Below are positions 18,084 through 28,073 of a stretch of DNA of 64,000 nucleotides, piece after piece. Each line of letters begins with the position of its first letter. The first letter of the stretch is position 1. Made by a program: the position numbers and the translations under genes. The DNA lies in contig SDNP01000007.1 of the NCBI GenBank assembly GCA_004524445.1, forward strand, positions 33,141 to 97,140, in the 5' to 3' direction. The notes below the pieces were generated by a model. It saw only the letters and a program-made list of their open reading frames with translations. It had not been told where the DNA came from and did no database searches. Source of the DNA: Candidatus Thorarchaeota archaeon. Its GTDB lineage: Archaea > Asgardarchaeota > Thorarchaeia > Thorarchaeales > Thorarchaeaceae.

Positions 18084-18406
18084 CCTGAAAACTAGAGAAG
18101 TCAAATCCTATTCGATGTGGTTTCTTAATCTATCAATTAGATAAAACATTGCATTGAATATACGGCCCATAAGAAACTGGTGATATTTCCCAGCACCTCA
18201 CGTGGAAGATAGAGGATTGAATTCTGGTCAGATTGACTTTACTCATAAGCCTAGAAAGGCCGTAGCGAGTGAATTGAGTATGGCAGACGACCAATAACCG
18301 TCATTCACCATTCATAGTGAAACCTCTCAGTGGAAAACCATGATAATTAAGACCGGAATCGTTTTATGAAAAATCCAAGGTTCTATTCTGTTTGGGAGGA
18401 AAACAC
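18084..18406. other. Intergenic region between mer and mtd (323 nt)
   Basis: No ORF or structured RNA is supported here. The only readable elements are near its end: a TATA-like GTTTTATG at 18361-18368 with TSS expected near 18392, and a Shine-Dalgarno GGGAGG about 8 nt before the mtd ATG. This indicates mtd has its own promoter. Confidence 0.5.
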
Positions 18407-19270
18407 ATGACAAAAGATTGTACAATAGGAATTCTAAAACTAGGTGCTATTGGAGCTGCACCGCTTATTGATCTACTATTTGATGAACGCGCTGAACGCA
18501 AGGATATTGCCATTAGAACAGTCACGACAGGTGCTTCTTTAGATGAGGAAGCATGCCAAGAGGCTGCAACCAGACTTGCAGAGATGACTCCCGACTTGGT
18601 GATATTAGTGAGTCCTAATGCAGCACTTCCTGGGCCCAAGGGAGCAAGAACGTATCTCTTGGATGAGGAGTTCAAGGTGCTCTCAATATCCGATATGCCT
18701 TCAAAGAACGCATTCTATTCCAAAGATGAATCAGGGAAGAAAGTGCCCTCAGTTCCTGAAACAAGTGGTTTCATAATTCTACCAATGGACCCGATGATTG
18801 GAGCAAGGAAAGAGTTCTTGGATCCGACAGAGATGACCATTTTTAATGCTGACTTGATAAAGCTTCTCTCCTGCACTGGGGTGATGCGGTTTCTACAATA
18901 CGAGCTGGAAAAACTAGTTGATAGTATCAAGACTAAATCCGATATTGATATGCCGACCCTTATTCTCACACCTGAACTGGCATTAGAGGCAGCTGGATTT
19001 GCGAATCCATATGCGCATGCAAAAGCCTACGCAGCACTGAAAATGGCAGAAGCAGTGGCAGACATCACAACAACGGCATGTTTTATGAGAAAAGACCCTG
19101 ATGAATACGTACCGATGGTTGCAGCTGCACACGAGTTACTAGGAACTGCAGCAGAACTCGCAGCATATGCAAGAGAGATGGAGAAAGCAGGAAACTCTGT
19201 ACTTCGTACACCTCATTCTTCCTCAGGAAAGAACCTCAGAAAAACAGAGTTATTTGAAAAACCAGACTAA
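18407..19270 (+). CDS. mtd: F420-dependent methylene-H4MPT dehydrogenase
   Basis: A 287-residue protein matching Mtd from the first residues (CTIGILKLGAIGAAPLIDLL, DERAERKDI) through GPKGARTYL and PMIGARKEFLDP to the C-terminal PYAHAKAYAALKMAEAVADI. It oxidises methylene-H4MPT to methenyl-H4MPT with F420. The start at 18407 is fixed by GGGAGG 8-10 nt upstream, which excludes the longer frame from 18392. It is convergent with mch, which catalyses the next step. Confidence 0.95.
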   Translation: MTKDCTIGILKLGAIGAAPLIDLLFDERAERKDIAIRTVTTGASLDEEACQEAATRLAEMTPDLVILVSPNAALPGPKGARTYLLDEEFKVLSISDMPSKNAFYSKDESGKKVPSVPETSGFIILPMDPMIGARKEFLDPTEMTIFNADLIKLLSCTGVMRFLQYELEKLVDSIKTKSDIDMPTLILTPELALEAAGFANPYAHAKAYAALKMAEAVADITTTACFMRKDPDEYVPMVAAAHELLGTAAELAAYAREMEKAGNSVLRTPHSSSGKNLRKTELFEKPD

Positions 19271-19316
19271 GATGTGGCTGCGGATGAATATTCATCTCGG
19301 GCATTTTCTTTATCGT

Positions 19317-20282
19317 CTACTCTCGCCCTAGAGAGTGCCTAAGAACCTTAGCATTCAGTGCGCCAGCTTGGTATTTATCACCTGTCTTGGTATTGCGAAG
19401 AGTTACTTTGGCAGGGCTGAAAAGAAGGGGATCCACCTTGTAGAAGTCAAAATCGAAGCTCTTGAAGAGTTCATAAAAAGGCGTCCCGTATTGAGATGAG
19501 GAAGATGACGGAACTTGCTGAACCAATATATCCAAGTCATCATCGTCTGAGGGCTCAATATCATAAAATGTCTGTCCGGCGTAGAGAATACAATCATTAG
19601 TGATTCCCATGGCTTTGGTGTCCTTCTCGACAACAGGGGCTATGGGCGCCATGCCTTTTCCAGCCTTGATTTTGGCTGGGTCAAACTTGAGTTCATGCAG
19701 CTTATGGGCACCAACTTCAACAATTCTTGCTGATATTTGTACTGAACCTACCTTACACGCTGTAGGGGCAATAATGCAGTACAAATCAGATGTGGACACC
19801 CCACATTTACGTGCAATATACTCGGTAACATTCTCTGGAGGAAATCGTCTTGTTTCCAACAAAATGACCGCCACATCTGACGAATCTTTGAAGTCGAATT
19901 CCTTGAACAGCTTCTCCACCGTGGCGAGAGCTCTTGCTGGACCTGACGCCATGCCGAAATATTTGCCTACATTGATGGTCCATCCCGCATATTGCGAACA
20001 AAGAGTTGCAGTTCGTACATGCTCTGTTTCTACTACCGCTGCCGGGAGAGTAAGGTCTCCAATACTCATCTCAGAAATCTTGACCGTACCCAGCCCAGCT
20101 AAACACACCTCACCCACAATCCTCCCCGCTTCCATTGATCCCGGAACCTCCACACCTGCATCAATAATAGTCGTTCCATTCGATTGCTTTGTCAATGTAC
20201 ATCCAAGGGCACTGCTATTATCCATAAGCTTCTCAAGAACTAAGAATGCTCTCTCATTCAACTTAGTAATCAGACTCATCAA
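19317..20282 (-). CDS. mch: Methenyl-H4MPT cyclohydrolase
   Basis: A 321-residue protein with Mch family hallmarks: LNERAFLVLEKL at the N-terminus, GRIVGEVCLAGLG, ASGPARALA and TNDCILYAGQTFYD. It interconverts methenyl-H4MPT and 5-formyl-H4MPT. Its start overlaps the fwdC stop by 4 nt (ATGA), so the two genes are translationally coupled. Between mtd and mch a 14-nt palindrome (GATGAATATTCATC, about 19282-19295) sits in the convergent gap and could end both transcripts. Confidence 0.95.
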   Translation of the reverse strand: MMSLITKLNERAFLVLEKLMDNSSALGCTLTKQSNGTTIIDAGVEVPGSMEAGRIVGEVCLAGLGTVKISEMSIGDLTLPAAVVETEHVRTATLCSQYAGWTINVGKYFGMASGPARALATVEKLFKEFDFKDSSDVAVILLETRRFPPENVTEYIARKCGVSTSDLYCIIAPTACKVGSVQISARIVEVGAHKLHELKFDPAKIKAGKGMAPIAPVVEKDTKAMGITNDCILYAGQTFYDIEPSDDDDLDILVQQVPSSSSSQYGTPFYELFKSFDFDFYKVDPLLFSPAKVTLRNTKTGDKYQAGALNAKVLRHSLGRE

Positions 20283-21142
20283 CTCACAAGATGTTCATTT
20301 AACGCAACCCGTGCATAGATTTCCTCTCTCGGATTTCCTTCAGCAAAATCTCCCACAAACTTCACCCATTTCTCTGTTTCAGTCGGTTCCAGGCCTTCTG
20401 GCATAAAATCTGGGCGGCGCAGCTTGAGATATCGCAGATAGTATCCAGTAAACTCCCTCTTTGAAATACCACTGTACTTGTAGGTTGGTGGCAAGGAGTC
20501 TACTCTTCCAAGTGCAAAAATCATCCCTCTAGTAGCTCCAATCCCTACTCTGGGCCCCAATCCCCCTCCAATCATGATTGATCCTCCTCTCATTCTTACT
20601 GCAGCCATCTCTCCTACGTTTCCTTTCACAGCAATGAATCCTCGTCGCATTTGAGAAGCCAATTCTCGCCCGACATCTCCACCAACATAGACTCTGCCTC
20701 CCCTCATCCCTTCCGCGCTCCCTCTGTATCCAGCACAGAGATAGTCTCCTGCATTTCCCTCTATCTGAATATTTCCGCCCTCCTGTTCTGCAGCTGCCCA
20801 TGCATCAACAGATCCACTCACTTTGATTCTCCCTGCAATCATTTCAGCTCCCAGATACATCCCTGTATCTCCCTCAACACTTAGCCGTCCTCCGTTCATC
20901 CCTCTTCCAATCATCTTTACTTGCTTCAAATTCCCCTTCAAAATGATCTCAGTTTCATCAATTTCCTTGGTGCCATCACCCTCAATTTCAAAGAATTCTT
21001 CTAGAGGCAGAGATCTGTTTCCTTGATGAATTTCAATTTCACCAATCTCCATCAATGATTTTCCTGCGAACTGTGATGGGGTGATATTATCTGCTTCCAA
21101 GGGAATATCAGGTTTCTCTTTCAGAGTAAGGAGTATCGTCAA
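20279..21142 (-). CDS. fwdC: Formylmethanofuran dehydrogenase subunit C
   Basis: A 287-residue right-handed beta-helix protein of the FwdC/GltB-C-terminal type. It shows repeating G-x-x-G-x-x-x-G strands (VEGDTGMYLGAEM; IEGNAGDYLCAGYRG; VGGDVGRELASQM; VKGNVGEMAAVRM). The C-terminal part has the YYLRYLKLRRPDFMPEGL tail. It scaffolds the formylmethanofuran dehydrogenase complex. It is divergent from ftr with 119 nt between, so both promoters must lie at 21143-21261, and it is coupled to mch. Confidence 0.93.
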   Translation of the reverse strand: MTILLTLKEKPDIPLEADNITPSQFAGKSLMEIGEIEIHQGNRSLPLEEFFEIEGDGTKEIDETEIILKGNLKQVKMIGRGMNGGRLSVEGDTGMYLGAEMIAGRIKVSGSVDAWAAAEQEGGNIQIEGNAGDYLCAGYRGSAEGMRGGRVYVGGDVGRELASQMRRGFIAVKGNVGEMAAVRMRGGSIMIGGGLGPRVGIGATRGMIFALGRVDSLPPTYKYSGISKREFTGYYLRYLKLRRPDFMPEGLEPTETEKWVKFVGDFAEGNPREEIYARVALNEHLVS

Positions 21143-21261
21143 GAAGAATCTCTCCTAGTCGTATCGTCATAGCAAACGCTCTGATAAGCTCTTGGAAAAT
21201 TGTACTCGGAAGAAAGAAAAGCCTGCATATCCGAAGGAAAACCATCAAGAGGAGAGCTTGC

Positions 21262-22158
21262 GTGAAGATTAATGGCGTGCCTATCGAAGACACCTTTGCT
21301 GAAGCCTTTAGTATGCACATGAATAGAAGCATTATTACAGCCTACGATGCAGAATGGGCAAGGACTACAGCTTTGGAAGCAACCGGATTTGCCACATCAG
21401 TGATAATGACGCCCGCCGAAGCCGGCATTGAGTATATCTTATCTCCCGATGAAACACCAGATGGACGTCCTGGCGTACGGGTGATTTTCGCTACAGCAAA
21501 GAAGGATGCCTTAGAACAGCAGATTCTGGCACGTCTTGGGCAGTGTGTTTTGACTAGTCCAACAGCATGTGCATTTGATGACACTCCAAATGTCAAGGAT
21601 TCGTATGCCATTGGAAACAGGATTGCGATGTTTGGAGACGGATATCAAGTCAAAAAAGGAACTATTCATGGCCGTATCTTGTGGCTGGTTCCTCGAATGA
21701 GCGGCACATTTGTGATTCAAGAGAAATTTGGGAGAACCAAGGGAGTTGCAGGAGGGAATGTGATTTACTTCTGCGAGGATATCGATAGTGGAATGAGAAG
21801 TGGGAAGGCTGCCGTCAAAGCAATTGAAGGTGTGGAAGGAGCATATACCCCATTTCCGGGCGGTCTTGTTGGCTCCGGCTCAAAGCCATCTTCCAAATAC
21901 AAGGCTCTTCTTGCCTCCACTAATGAACGATATTGCCCAACCCTACGAGCTTTGGTCTCCGACACGTATGTTCCAGACGATAGCGATTTTGTAATGGAAA
22001 TTGTAATCAACGGTCTCTCCGAGGATACCGTAGGAGAGGCCATGAAGGCCGCAATTCTTGAGATTTGTCAGCATCAAGGAGTCATCAAAATATCTGCAGG
22101 TAATTTCGGAGGAGAACTAGGCAAGTATAAAATCAACCTCCATGATATTGGGCTATAG
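21262..22158 (+). CDS. ftr: Formylmethanofuran:H4MPT formyltransferase
   Basis: A 298-residue Ftr with the signature N-terminus INGVPIEDTFAEAF and ITAYDAEWARTTA, plus TACAFDD and GGNVIYFCEDIDSGMRSG. It moves the formyl group from methanofuran to H4MPT. The start codon is GTG at 21262. It heads a set with fwdD, fwdB and fwdA, separated from fwdD by 175 nt, so fwdD may have its own promoter. Confidence 0.95.
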   Translation: MKINGVPIEDTFAEAFSMHMNRSIITAYDAEWARTTALEATGFATSVIMTPAEAGIEYILSPDETPDGRPGVRVIFATAKKDALEQQILARLGQCVLTSPTACAFDDTPNVKDSYAIGNRIAMFGDGYQVKKGTIHGRILWLVPRMSGTFVIQEKFGRTKGVAGGNVIYFCEDIDSGMRSGKAAVKAIEGVEGAYTPFPGGLVGSGSKPSSKYKALLASTNERYCPTLRALVSDTYVPDDSDFVMEIVINGLSEDTVGEAMKAAILEICQHQGVIKISAGNFGGELGKYKINLHDIGL

Positions 22159-22333
22159 ACTTGAAACCTCCTAAGGGTTCAATCATAAATGAGAAATCTA
22201 TGTCTATATTCCCCCTTGTCATCAAATATCGATGGAAAACACGAGATCTTCCTCGGCGTAATCATTGCTAATCAGACCATAACCAATATCACTGACTAAT
22301 CATACACACGATGAACTATGGGATGCTTTATTC

Positions 22334-22738
22334 ATGAACGATGAAAAGGCTATAGTCCAAATAACCTCTGGCCGGACTCTTATACAAGGAAGAGCCATTG
22401 AAAAAGGAAAGACAAGCCAAGAGTATCTAGATGCGGTTGCAGTCTGCGAGCTCAGTGATAAGGACATGAGATCTCTTGGTTTAGAGAAAGGAGATACTAT
22501 TCTAGTCGAATCAGAGTTCGGAAAGACTATTGTTAGAAGTAAGCTGGACAAGAATCTGCCTGATGGATTTGCATTTATGCCCTGTGGCCCGTATTTTAAT
22601 TCGCTCATCGCTTCTGATACACAATTCAGTGGAATGCCTTCATATAAGTCCGTGAAGGCATCAATCCGCCGCGCCAATGGTAAGACAATACGGTCCATCG
22701 AGGAAATGGCTAATCCTGGCAAGAAGGTTGTTAGATGA
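22334..22738 (+). CDS. fwdD: Formylmethanofuran dehydrogenase subunit D
   Basis: A 134-residue molybdopterin-dinucleotide-binding domain, the separate C-terminal half of the formate-dehydrogenase-like catalytic unit. Visible signs are TSGRTLIQGRAIEKGK at the start, a GLEKGDTILVESEFG strand and PCGPYFNSLIASDT, which is typical of FwdD. The stop overlaps the fwdB start by 4 nt (ATGA). Confidence 0.93.
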   Translation: MNDEKAIVQITSGRTLIQGRAIEKGKTSQEYLDAVAVCELSDKDMRSLGLEKGDTILVESEFGKTIVRSKLDKNLPDGFAFMPCGPYFNSLIASDTQFSGMPSYKSVKASIRRANGKTIRSIEEMANPGKKVVR

Positions 22739-24033
22739 CAGAAACTAACCATATTTTTGAGAATGTGCCATGCACATTCTGTGGCTGCTTATGTGATGAT
22801 TTGATCATCGAGGTGAGCGACAACAAAGTTATGAAAAACACGAATGGCTGCGCAATCTCAAATGAGCGATTTCTTGGTCATGCCGAGAACAGGTTGCTTC
22901 GGCCCACTGTTGACGGTACAGATGTATCTCTTGAGCAGGCTGTGGATCGAGCCGTCAAGATTCTCAAATCATCAAGGCACCCTCTCATTTACGGACTGAG
23001 TTCAACAGAGAACGATGCTCACCGTTATGCTTACAGGATTGCTGAATTAGTTGGTGGTATCGTGGACAACACCACTTCTGTTTGTCACGGCCCCACAATC
23101 TTGGGGGCCCAAGACTCCGGAGAGGTAACAGCCTCTTTGGCTGAAACTAGGCATCGAGCCGACTTAGTAATCTACTGGGGGTCAAACCCAGCGGCAGCGC
23201 ACCCGAGACATATCCCCCGTTATATTCGTCAGCCCGGGGAGTATATTACAGATCCCAAGACGGAGCGAGATATTTGGGTTGTAGACATAAGAAAAACAAC
23301 TACGGCACGAATGGCAGACCGATTCATCCAAATCACACTTGGTACTGATTTAGAGGTTCTTCTCGTTCTGAGGGCTTTGATTAGAGGACATGAGCTTGAT
23401 GTATCTGTAGTTGGCGGTTTGAAAATAGATGAACTCAAAGAAATAGCTCAAACATTGAAGGAAACAAAATACGGTGTTCTCTTTTTCGGACTTGGTCTTA
23501 CCCAAAGCAGAGGCCGTCATCGAAATGTGGATGCTGCTATTCGTCTAGTCCAAGATCTGAACTCCTATACAAAGTGGAATATGATGCCGATGAGAGGCCA
23601 TTACAACGTTTCAGGAGCTAATAAGACCTGTACATGGCAAACAGGATTTCCGTACGCTGTTGATTATTCCAGAGGCTATCCAAGGTATCAACCAGGCGAA
23701 TATTCTGCAGTAGACGCTCTCGCAAGAGAAGAAGTGGATGCAATGGTCAATATTGCAGCAGACCCAGTGGCACACTTTCCTGAGAGCGTCATTGCCCATC
23801 TTCAGAAGATACCTGTCATCAATATTGATCCTAAGGTGAATATGACATCATATGTGGCTGAAGTCAATATACCTGCAGCCATAGCTGGAATCGAATGTGA
23901 TGGGGCGGCAACCCGCATGGATGGCCTTCCACTGTATTTGAGAAAAGTCATAGATCCTCCAGATGGTATTCTTCCCGACCGGGATATTCTACGAATGATA
24001 TACGACCTACTCAAAAAGGAGATGAAGAAATGA
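22735..24033 (+). CDS. fwdB: Formylmethanofuran dehydrogenase subunit B (Mo/W catalytic subunit)
   Basis: A 432-residue catalytic subunit. An N-terminal [4Fe-4S] site is formed by Cys13, Cys16, Cys20 and Cys39 (CTFCGCLCDDL...GCA). Cys117 in DNTTSVCHGP is the expected metal ligand, and no UGA or selenocysteine is present. YWGSNPAAAHPRH is the pterin-binding region. It reduces CO2 to formate, which passes through a tunnel to FwdA. It overlaps fwdA by 4 nt. Whether it binds Mo or W cannot be read. Confidence 0.95.
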   Translation: MTETNHIFENVPCTFCGCLCDDLIIEVSDNKVMKNTNGCAISNERFLGHAENRLLRPTVDGTDVSLEQAVDRAVKILKSSRHPLIYGLSSTENDAHRYAYRIAELVGGIVDNTTSVCHGPTILGAQDSGEVTASLAETRHRADLVIYWGSNPAAAHPRHIPRYIRQPGEYITDPKTERDIWVVDIRKTTTARMADRFIQITLGTDLEVLLVLRALIRGHELDVSVVGGLKIDELKEIAQTLKETKYGVLFFGLGLTQSRGRHRNVDAAIRLVQDLNSYTKWNMMPMRGHYNVSGANKTCTWQTGFPYAVDYSRGYPRYQPGEYSAVDALAREEVDAMVNIAADPVAHFPESVIAHLQKIPVINIDPKVNMTSYVAEVNIPAAIAGIECDGAATRMDGLPLYLRKVIDPPDGILPDRDILRMIYDLLKKEMKK

Positions 24034-25778
24034 CACAGGACATTCTGCTCAAGAATGGCACAGTCTACGATCCTATTAATGACATAAATGGAGAGGTCAT
24101 GGACATATGCATCTCAGACGGAAAAATAGTTGAGAAAGTATCCGGAAGTGCCAAAGAGATAGACCTGAGTAGGTCTGCCGTGATGCCTGGCGGAGTTGAC
24201 ATGCATTCCCACATTATTGGGTCAAAACTGAATGTAGCAAGAATGACATCTCCTGATGCTAATCGACATTTCCCCTTGTATGGGTCGAAGAAGACAAGGT
24301 CTGGAGTTGCAGGAATCATACCCTCCTCTTATGCTACTGGATATCTGTATTCACGCATGGGATATACAACAGTGATTGAGCCCGCTCTTCCTGCTGTAAA
24401 GGGATTAGGCGCATGGGAGGAAGCTGAGGATATACCGGGCTTGGACATGGCAATGCTTCCACTCTTCTCTAATAGCATGATTACTTTCAGATATATTCAG
24501 GATGACGATATCAGTGGACTGGCAGCATATATTGCTTGGACTCTGAAGAGTGTGGGCGGATTCGGGGTCAAAGTTGTCAACCCGGGAGGTACCTATGCAT
24601 GGGCATATGGCAAGAACGTTCGAGAACTTGACACCGAAGTTCCCCAATGGGGTATCACGCCTCGTGAAATTGTCACAGGAATTGCTAATGCTGTGGAATC
24701 ACTAGGTCTCCCTCACCAACTTCATTTGCATCCTAATAATCTGGGACGCGTTGGAAATGTCAAGACGACGATTGAACAACTCGATGCTCTCAAGAATGTG
24801 AAGGGCCATGACAAGAGGAAGGAGATAGTCCATCTGACACATATGTCATTTGATTGTCTTGGAATGACTGAGGATGGTGATCATGAATGGAAAGATGTGT
24901 CTTCTGGAGGTGTAGAATTCGCTGAATACTATGACAAGAATGAACACTTCACCACCGATCTCGGTCAAATCACATTTGGTCCAGCAATGACCATGACGGG
25001 TGATGGACCATTTCAATTCTCTCTTTACCAGATGTCCGGAGGAACTACAAAGTGGTCGAACATTCCGGTAGATGTCGAACTCCCCGGTGGGGCAGGTATA
25101 GTCCCCTTTACATTTACTCCCTCCAGCCCTGCCAACTCTGTTCAGTGGGCCATTCCGCTCGAATTTGCTCTGAGTATAGATGATGTTTGGCGGTGTGTCA
25201 TGACAACTGACCATCCAAATGGTGGTCCATTCCAGAAGTACCCCTTGGTCATATCGTGGCTAATGAGTAAGAAACAGCGCGAGAATTGGATTGATAAGAC
25301 TCACAAGTACGTTGCAGAGAGAACAGCCTTGCCTGACATTGACAGGGAATACACACTCTCAGAGATTGCAATCGTTACAAGAGCCGGCCCTGCAAAGATA
25401 CTTGGTATGGATGTAACGAAGGGACATCTTGGTATTGGCGCAGACGCAGATATTGCAGTCTTTGGGTTCAATCCCGAAAAGATCGAATTAGCGAAAACCC
25501 CCGACAAGATAGTCAGGCATTTCAGCCAGACTTTGTTCACGTTCAAGGGCGGGCAACAAGTGGCCAAGGGAGGAAGGATTGGGGTGCATCTGCAACCAAG
25601 AGTATTTTCCATACGCCCGCAACTTAGGGAGGATCTCCAAAAACGCATAGATAAGGAGCTTGAGGAAATGATGGGGAAGTGGTTCTCACATTCCTTCAGC
25701 AACTATCCTGTTCCCAAACGTTATAGGGTCGGAATTGAACAGCAATCAATTATCGATGCTACGTCAGTAGCCGCGTAG
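24030..25778 (+). CDS. fwdA: Formylmethanofuran dehydrogenase subunit A
   Basis: A 582-residue amidohydrolase-fold subunit that condenses formate with methanofuran. Binuclear metal ligands are visible: the HxH in GVDMHSHIIG, the lysine in GVKVVNPGG (carboxylated in homologues), QLHLHPNN, and the Asp in TTDHPNGGPF. It ends the co-directional fwdDBA set. Genes for the polyferredoxin and electron-wiring subunits (fwdE, F, G) are not nearby. Confidence 0.95.
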   Translation: MTQDILLKNGTVYDPINDINGEVMDICISDGKIVEKVSGSAKEIDLSRSAVMPGGVDMHSHIIGSKLNVARMTSPDANRHFPLYGSKKTRSGVAGIIPSSYATGYLYSRMGYTTVIEPALPAVKGLGAWEEAEDIPGLDMAMLPLFSNSMITFRYIQDDDISGLAAYIAWTLKSVGGFGVKVVNPGGTYAWAYGKNVRELDTEVPQWGITPREIVTGIANAVESLGLPHQLHLHPNNLGRVGNVKTTIEQLDALKNVKGHDKRKEIVHLTHMSFDCLGMTEDGDHEWKDVSSGGVEFAEYYDKNEHFTTDLGQITFGPAMTMTGDGPFQFSLYQMSGGTTKWSNIPVDVELPGGAGIVPFTFTPSSPANSVQWAIPLEFALSIDDVWRCVMTTDHPNGGPFQKYPLVISWLMSKKQRENWIDKTHKYVAERTALPDIDREYTLSEIAIVTRAGPAKILGMDVTKGHLGIGADADIAVFGFNPEKIELAKTPDKIVRHFSQTLFTFKGGQQVAKGGRIGVHLQPRVFSIRPQLREDLQKRIDKELEEMMGKWFSHSFSNYPVPKRYRVGIEQQSIIDATSVAA

Positions 25779-26155
25779 GAACGGAAAAAACTCGATATAG
25801 CCCTGATGTGATTCTACTCGAAACGTTTCTCTAGATAGAAGTGAATCCTGCATTTCTCTGGAATGCTGCTTGTATCCGGATATTATCCTAAGGCGGAACT
25901 TCTCCTGTTATCACAAAACTATCTGCAATTTCCTCGGGGACGGATAAGGAACCCCCCTCCGCAAACTGGTTCTTCTGCATCAAAGATACGACATCATCCC
26001 TTACATCCTGTTCCACTGATATTGACTGCGAAACCATTTATTCGACTGAAGTGTTAGGCATTGTCGAACAACAAAACTTTCTTTTTCCGATTTTTATCGG
26101 AGGAAATCTTCAAAAAACTACAAATCATGAAAGGAATGTCATGGCTTGATTTGAT
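25779..26155. other. Intergenic region after fwdA (377 nt)
   Basis: No protein gene is supported; the one 64-codon frame at 25863-26057 has no family look and no Shine-Dalgarno sequence. A short hairpin CCGAT-TTTT-ATCGG lies near 26088-26101 in a T-rich tract before the next gene. Confidence 0.4.
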
Positions 26156-26752
26156 ATGAAGTACATGGAGAACCAAGTGGGCATCTCAAACGCTGCGAAA
26201 CTACTCATAGCAGGCCTACTTGGAGGCAGTCTTGGAGCGGTGAGGGCAGTCATACTAATCACAGCAGACCTCTTGGGCTTGCATGTCCCGTTCGGTGCTC
26301 TGATTATAAATGCTATAACTTTGTCAGCAATTTTCTTGACAGGCCTTGGATTCTTTGGTCTTCATATGGGTCTAGACTCTGTGTTTGGATACCGTAGTTT
26401 TCAGGTTGGTGTCTTGACATGCGTCTGCTATCTATGCTATATTCTACAGAAGAGCTTTGATGGTCGAACCGACTATGTGTTGCCGGCTATTTTGGGTGAA
26501 ACATTAGCAGAAACCATCACCATTATAGGACTGCTTCTCTTATTCTCAACCTCTCTCTTTCTAATGCTCTGTGGATTGACTTTGGTACGATTTGGATATG
26601 GCTACTCTTTCGGACCGGAATTATCTTGGACTGGCTTCTTCTACATTCTTGCCTCCTTTGGTATATTCACCCCTATCGAGTACATCTTCTTACTCGTCCC
26701 CTTCCTGCTATCCACCTACATCTTCTACTCGCTTGCAAAATGGGTTGATTAA
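26156..26752 (+). CDS. Multi-pass membrane protein of unknown function
   Basis: A 198-residue protein that is almost entirely hydrophobic with five or six helices and an internal FLTGLGFFGLHMGLD stretch. No family is recognised. It ends 34 nt before the HEFHH metalloprotein on the same strand, and a shared transcript is likely. Their roles may be linked, but nothing in the sequence shows how. Confidence 0.65.
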   Translation: MKYMENQVGISNAAKLLIAGLLGGSLGAVRAVILITADLLGLHVPFGALIINAITLSAIFLTGLGFFGLHMGLDSVFGYRSFQVGVLTCVCYLCYILQKSFDGRTDYVLPAILGETLAETITIIGLLLLFSTSLFLMLCGLTLVRFGYGYSFGPELSWTGFFYILASFGIFTPIEYIFLLVPFLLSTYIFYSLAKWVD

Positions 26753-26786
26753 GTGTTACTCCCATGTATGGGAAAGGACCGAAAGA

Positions 26787-27875
26787 ATGATTTCTGGCTG
26801 GTTGTACCAATATCAAGGCGTTCCTCTCATGAGTATTAGGTTCTATTCCTCAGGTGTGCAGCTACTCTTAAACAAAGCCAAAAAAGTCAAAACGGGGAGA
26901 AAATTAACTTCTAAAGAAATCAACGAAATTCTCGAAAATTCTGATATCGCGGCATGGCTCTCTGCATATGATAGTTGGATTGAAGATGTTCATAAGACCT
27001 TTCGAAGAATTCTCAAGTCTTTGCATAAGAAATCACCCCATAATTTAAACGAATGGGCTGAGAGAATCGATTTTGGCCTACGAGTGGCACTAGAAGACAC
27101 AAAACGTCTTCAGAAATCCGTCGAACTCCTACGTCAATTTGACTGGATGGGTGTTGGTGAGAGCGTTGTCGAATTCTTGCCCCCGGAAACCAAAATTCAA
27201 GCCCAAGTTTTTGCGACGATAGATGGCTTCAATGGGGGAATGTATAGGGAAGACAAAATATTCCTATCGCTGGTTCTGCTTGATGCAACGTCCCTTGAAC
27301 CAGGGTTTTTCAGACATGAATTTCATCATAACGGGTTTGACTACTGGTGGAAAAAACACCCTCTGGTTAAGAAATATAGCGAAGAGGAAAACTCTCATGA
27401 AAAATGGTTCCTTGACACCTTCGCTTACTTGGCGTCGGAGGGCTTGGCTAACGCCTTCTGTTCTCCTTCAGCTATCTCAAAGGTAGATGGGCATTCGGAG
27501 CGTATTCGCCTGCATAACTCCATCATAGAGGAATACGAGCAAAACTGGAATGACCTATTTGAACGGCTTATCAACCTACTTCATTCAATAATCAACGGAG
27601 AGGTTGAAGATATAGTGGATTGCTACGAGGATTTTGCCTTGGATATGAAAGGCGAGGGACATCCCATTGGTCACTTCGTAAGCGGAAGAATGGTCCAACG
27701 GATGGACACCTGTATCGATGTACCTCGTCAAGATATAATTGATTTGTGTAAGAATCCCTTCAAGTTTCTCAAAATCTATAACACGGCCGCACAAGGCGAC
27801 AAATTCCAGCCCATTCCGCCTGATATAATTACTTCTCTTGATAGCATGTTGAAAAAGATGCGACAGGAATTGTAG
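26787..27875 (+). CDS. Putative gluzincin-like zinc metallopeptidase (HEFHH motif)
   Basis: A protein of about 363 residues with an HExxH zinc motif written HEFHH near residue 176 and a downstream ASEGLANAF near residue 217 whose Glu could be the third ligand. This resembles the DUF5700/DUF2268-type putative zinc peptidases. The N-terminal 150 residues are helical and charged. The open frame extends upstream into the previous gene, but ATG 26787, preceded by GGAAAGG, gives no overlap. ATG 26829 is another option. No signal peptide is seen. Confidence 0.6.
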   Translation: MISGWLYQYQGVPLMSIRFYSSGVQLLLNKAKKVKTGRKLTSKEINEILENSDIAAWLSAYDSWIEDVHKTFRRILKSLHKKSPHNLNEWAERIDFGLRVALEDTKRLQKSVELLRQFDWMGVGESVVEFLPPETKIQAQVFATIDGFNGGMYREDKIFLSLVLLDATSLEPGFFRHEFHHNGFDYWWKKHPLVKKYSEEENSHEKWFLDTFAYLASEGLANAFCSPSAISKVDGHSERIRLHNSIIEEYEQNWNDLFERLINLLHSIINGEVEDIVDCYEDFALDMKGEGHPIGHFVSGRMVQRMDTCIDVPRQDIIDLCKNPFKFLKIYNTAAQGDKFQPIPPDIITSLDSMLKKMRQEL

Positions 27876-28073
27876 TCATCGGGAAATCAAACCAGCAATC
27901 AGTCGGCTCTATCATATTTTCAAAAGCCTATCTTTGGATATATATTCTTGCAGGACTCTTTGTAAACTTAGCTGATTCCTTGCATGAATCTCTCCTTGAA
28001 TAAGAATTCACCAGTAGGGAAGAGAAAACACATTTCGATAAGCTTCTAAGGCACTCTAATTCAGATTGGACAT

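Noticed and set aside
19600..20406. 268-codon open frame on the plus strand
   Set aside because: It is antisense to mch and fwdC, which are unmistakable. Its composition (Ser/Thr/Pro-rich) is that of a shadow frame.
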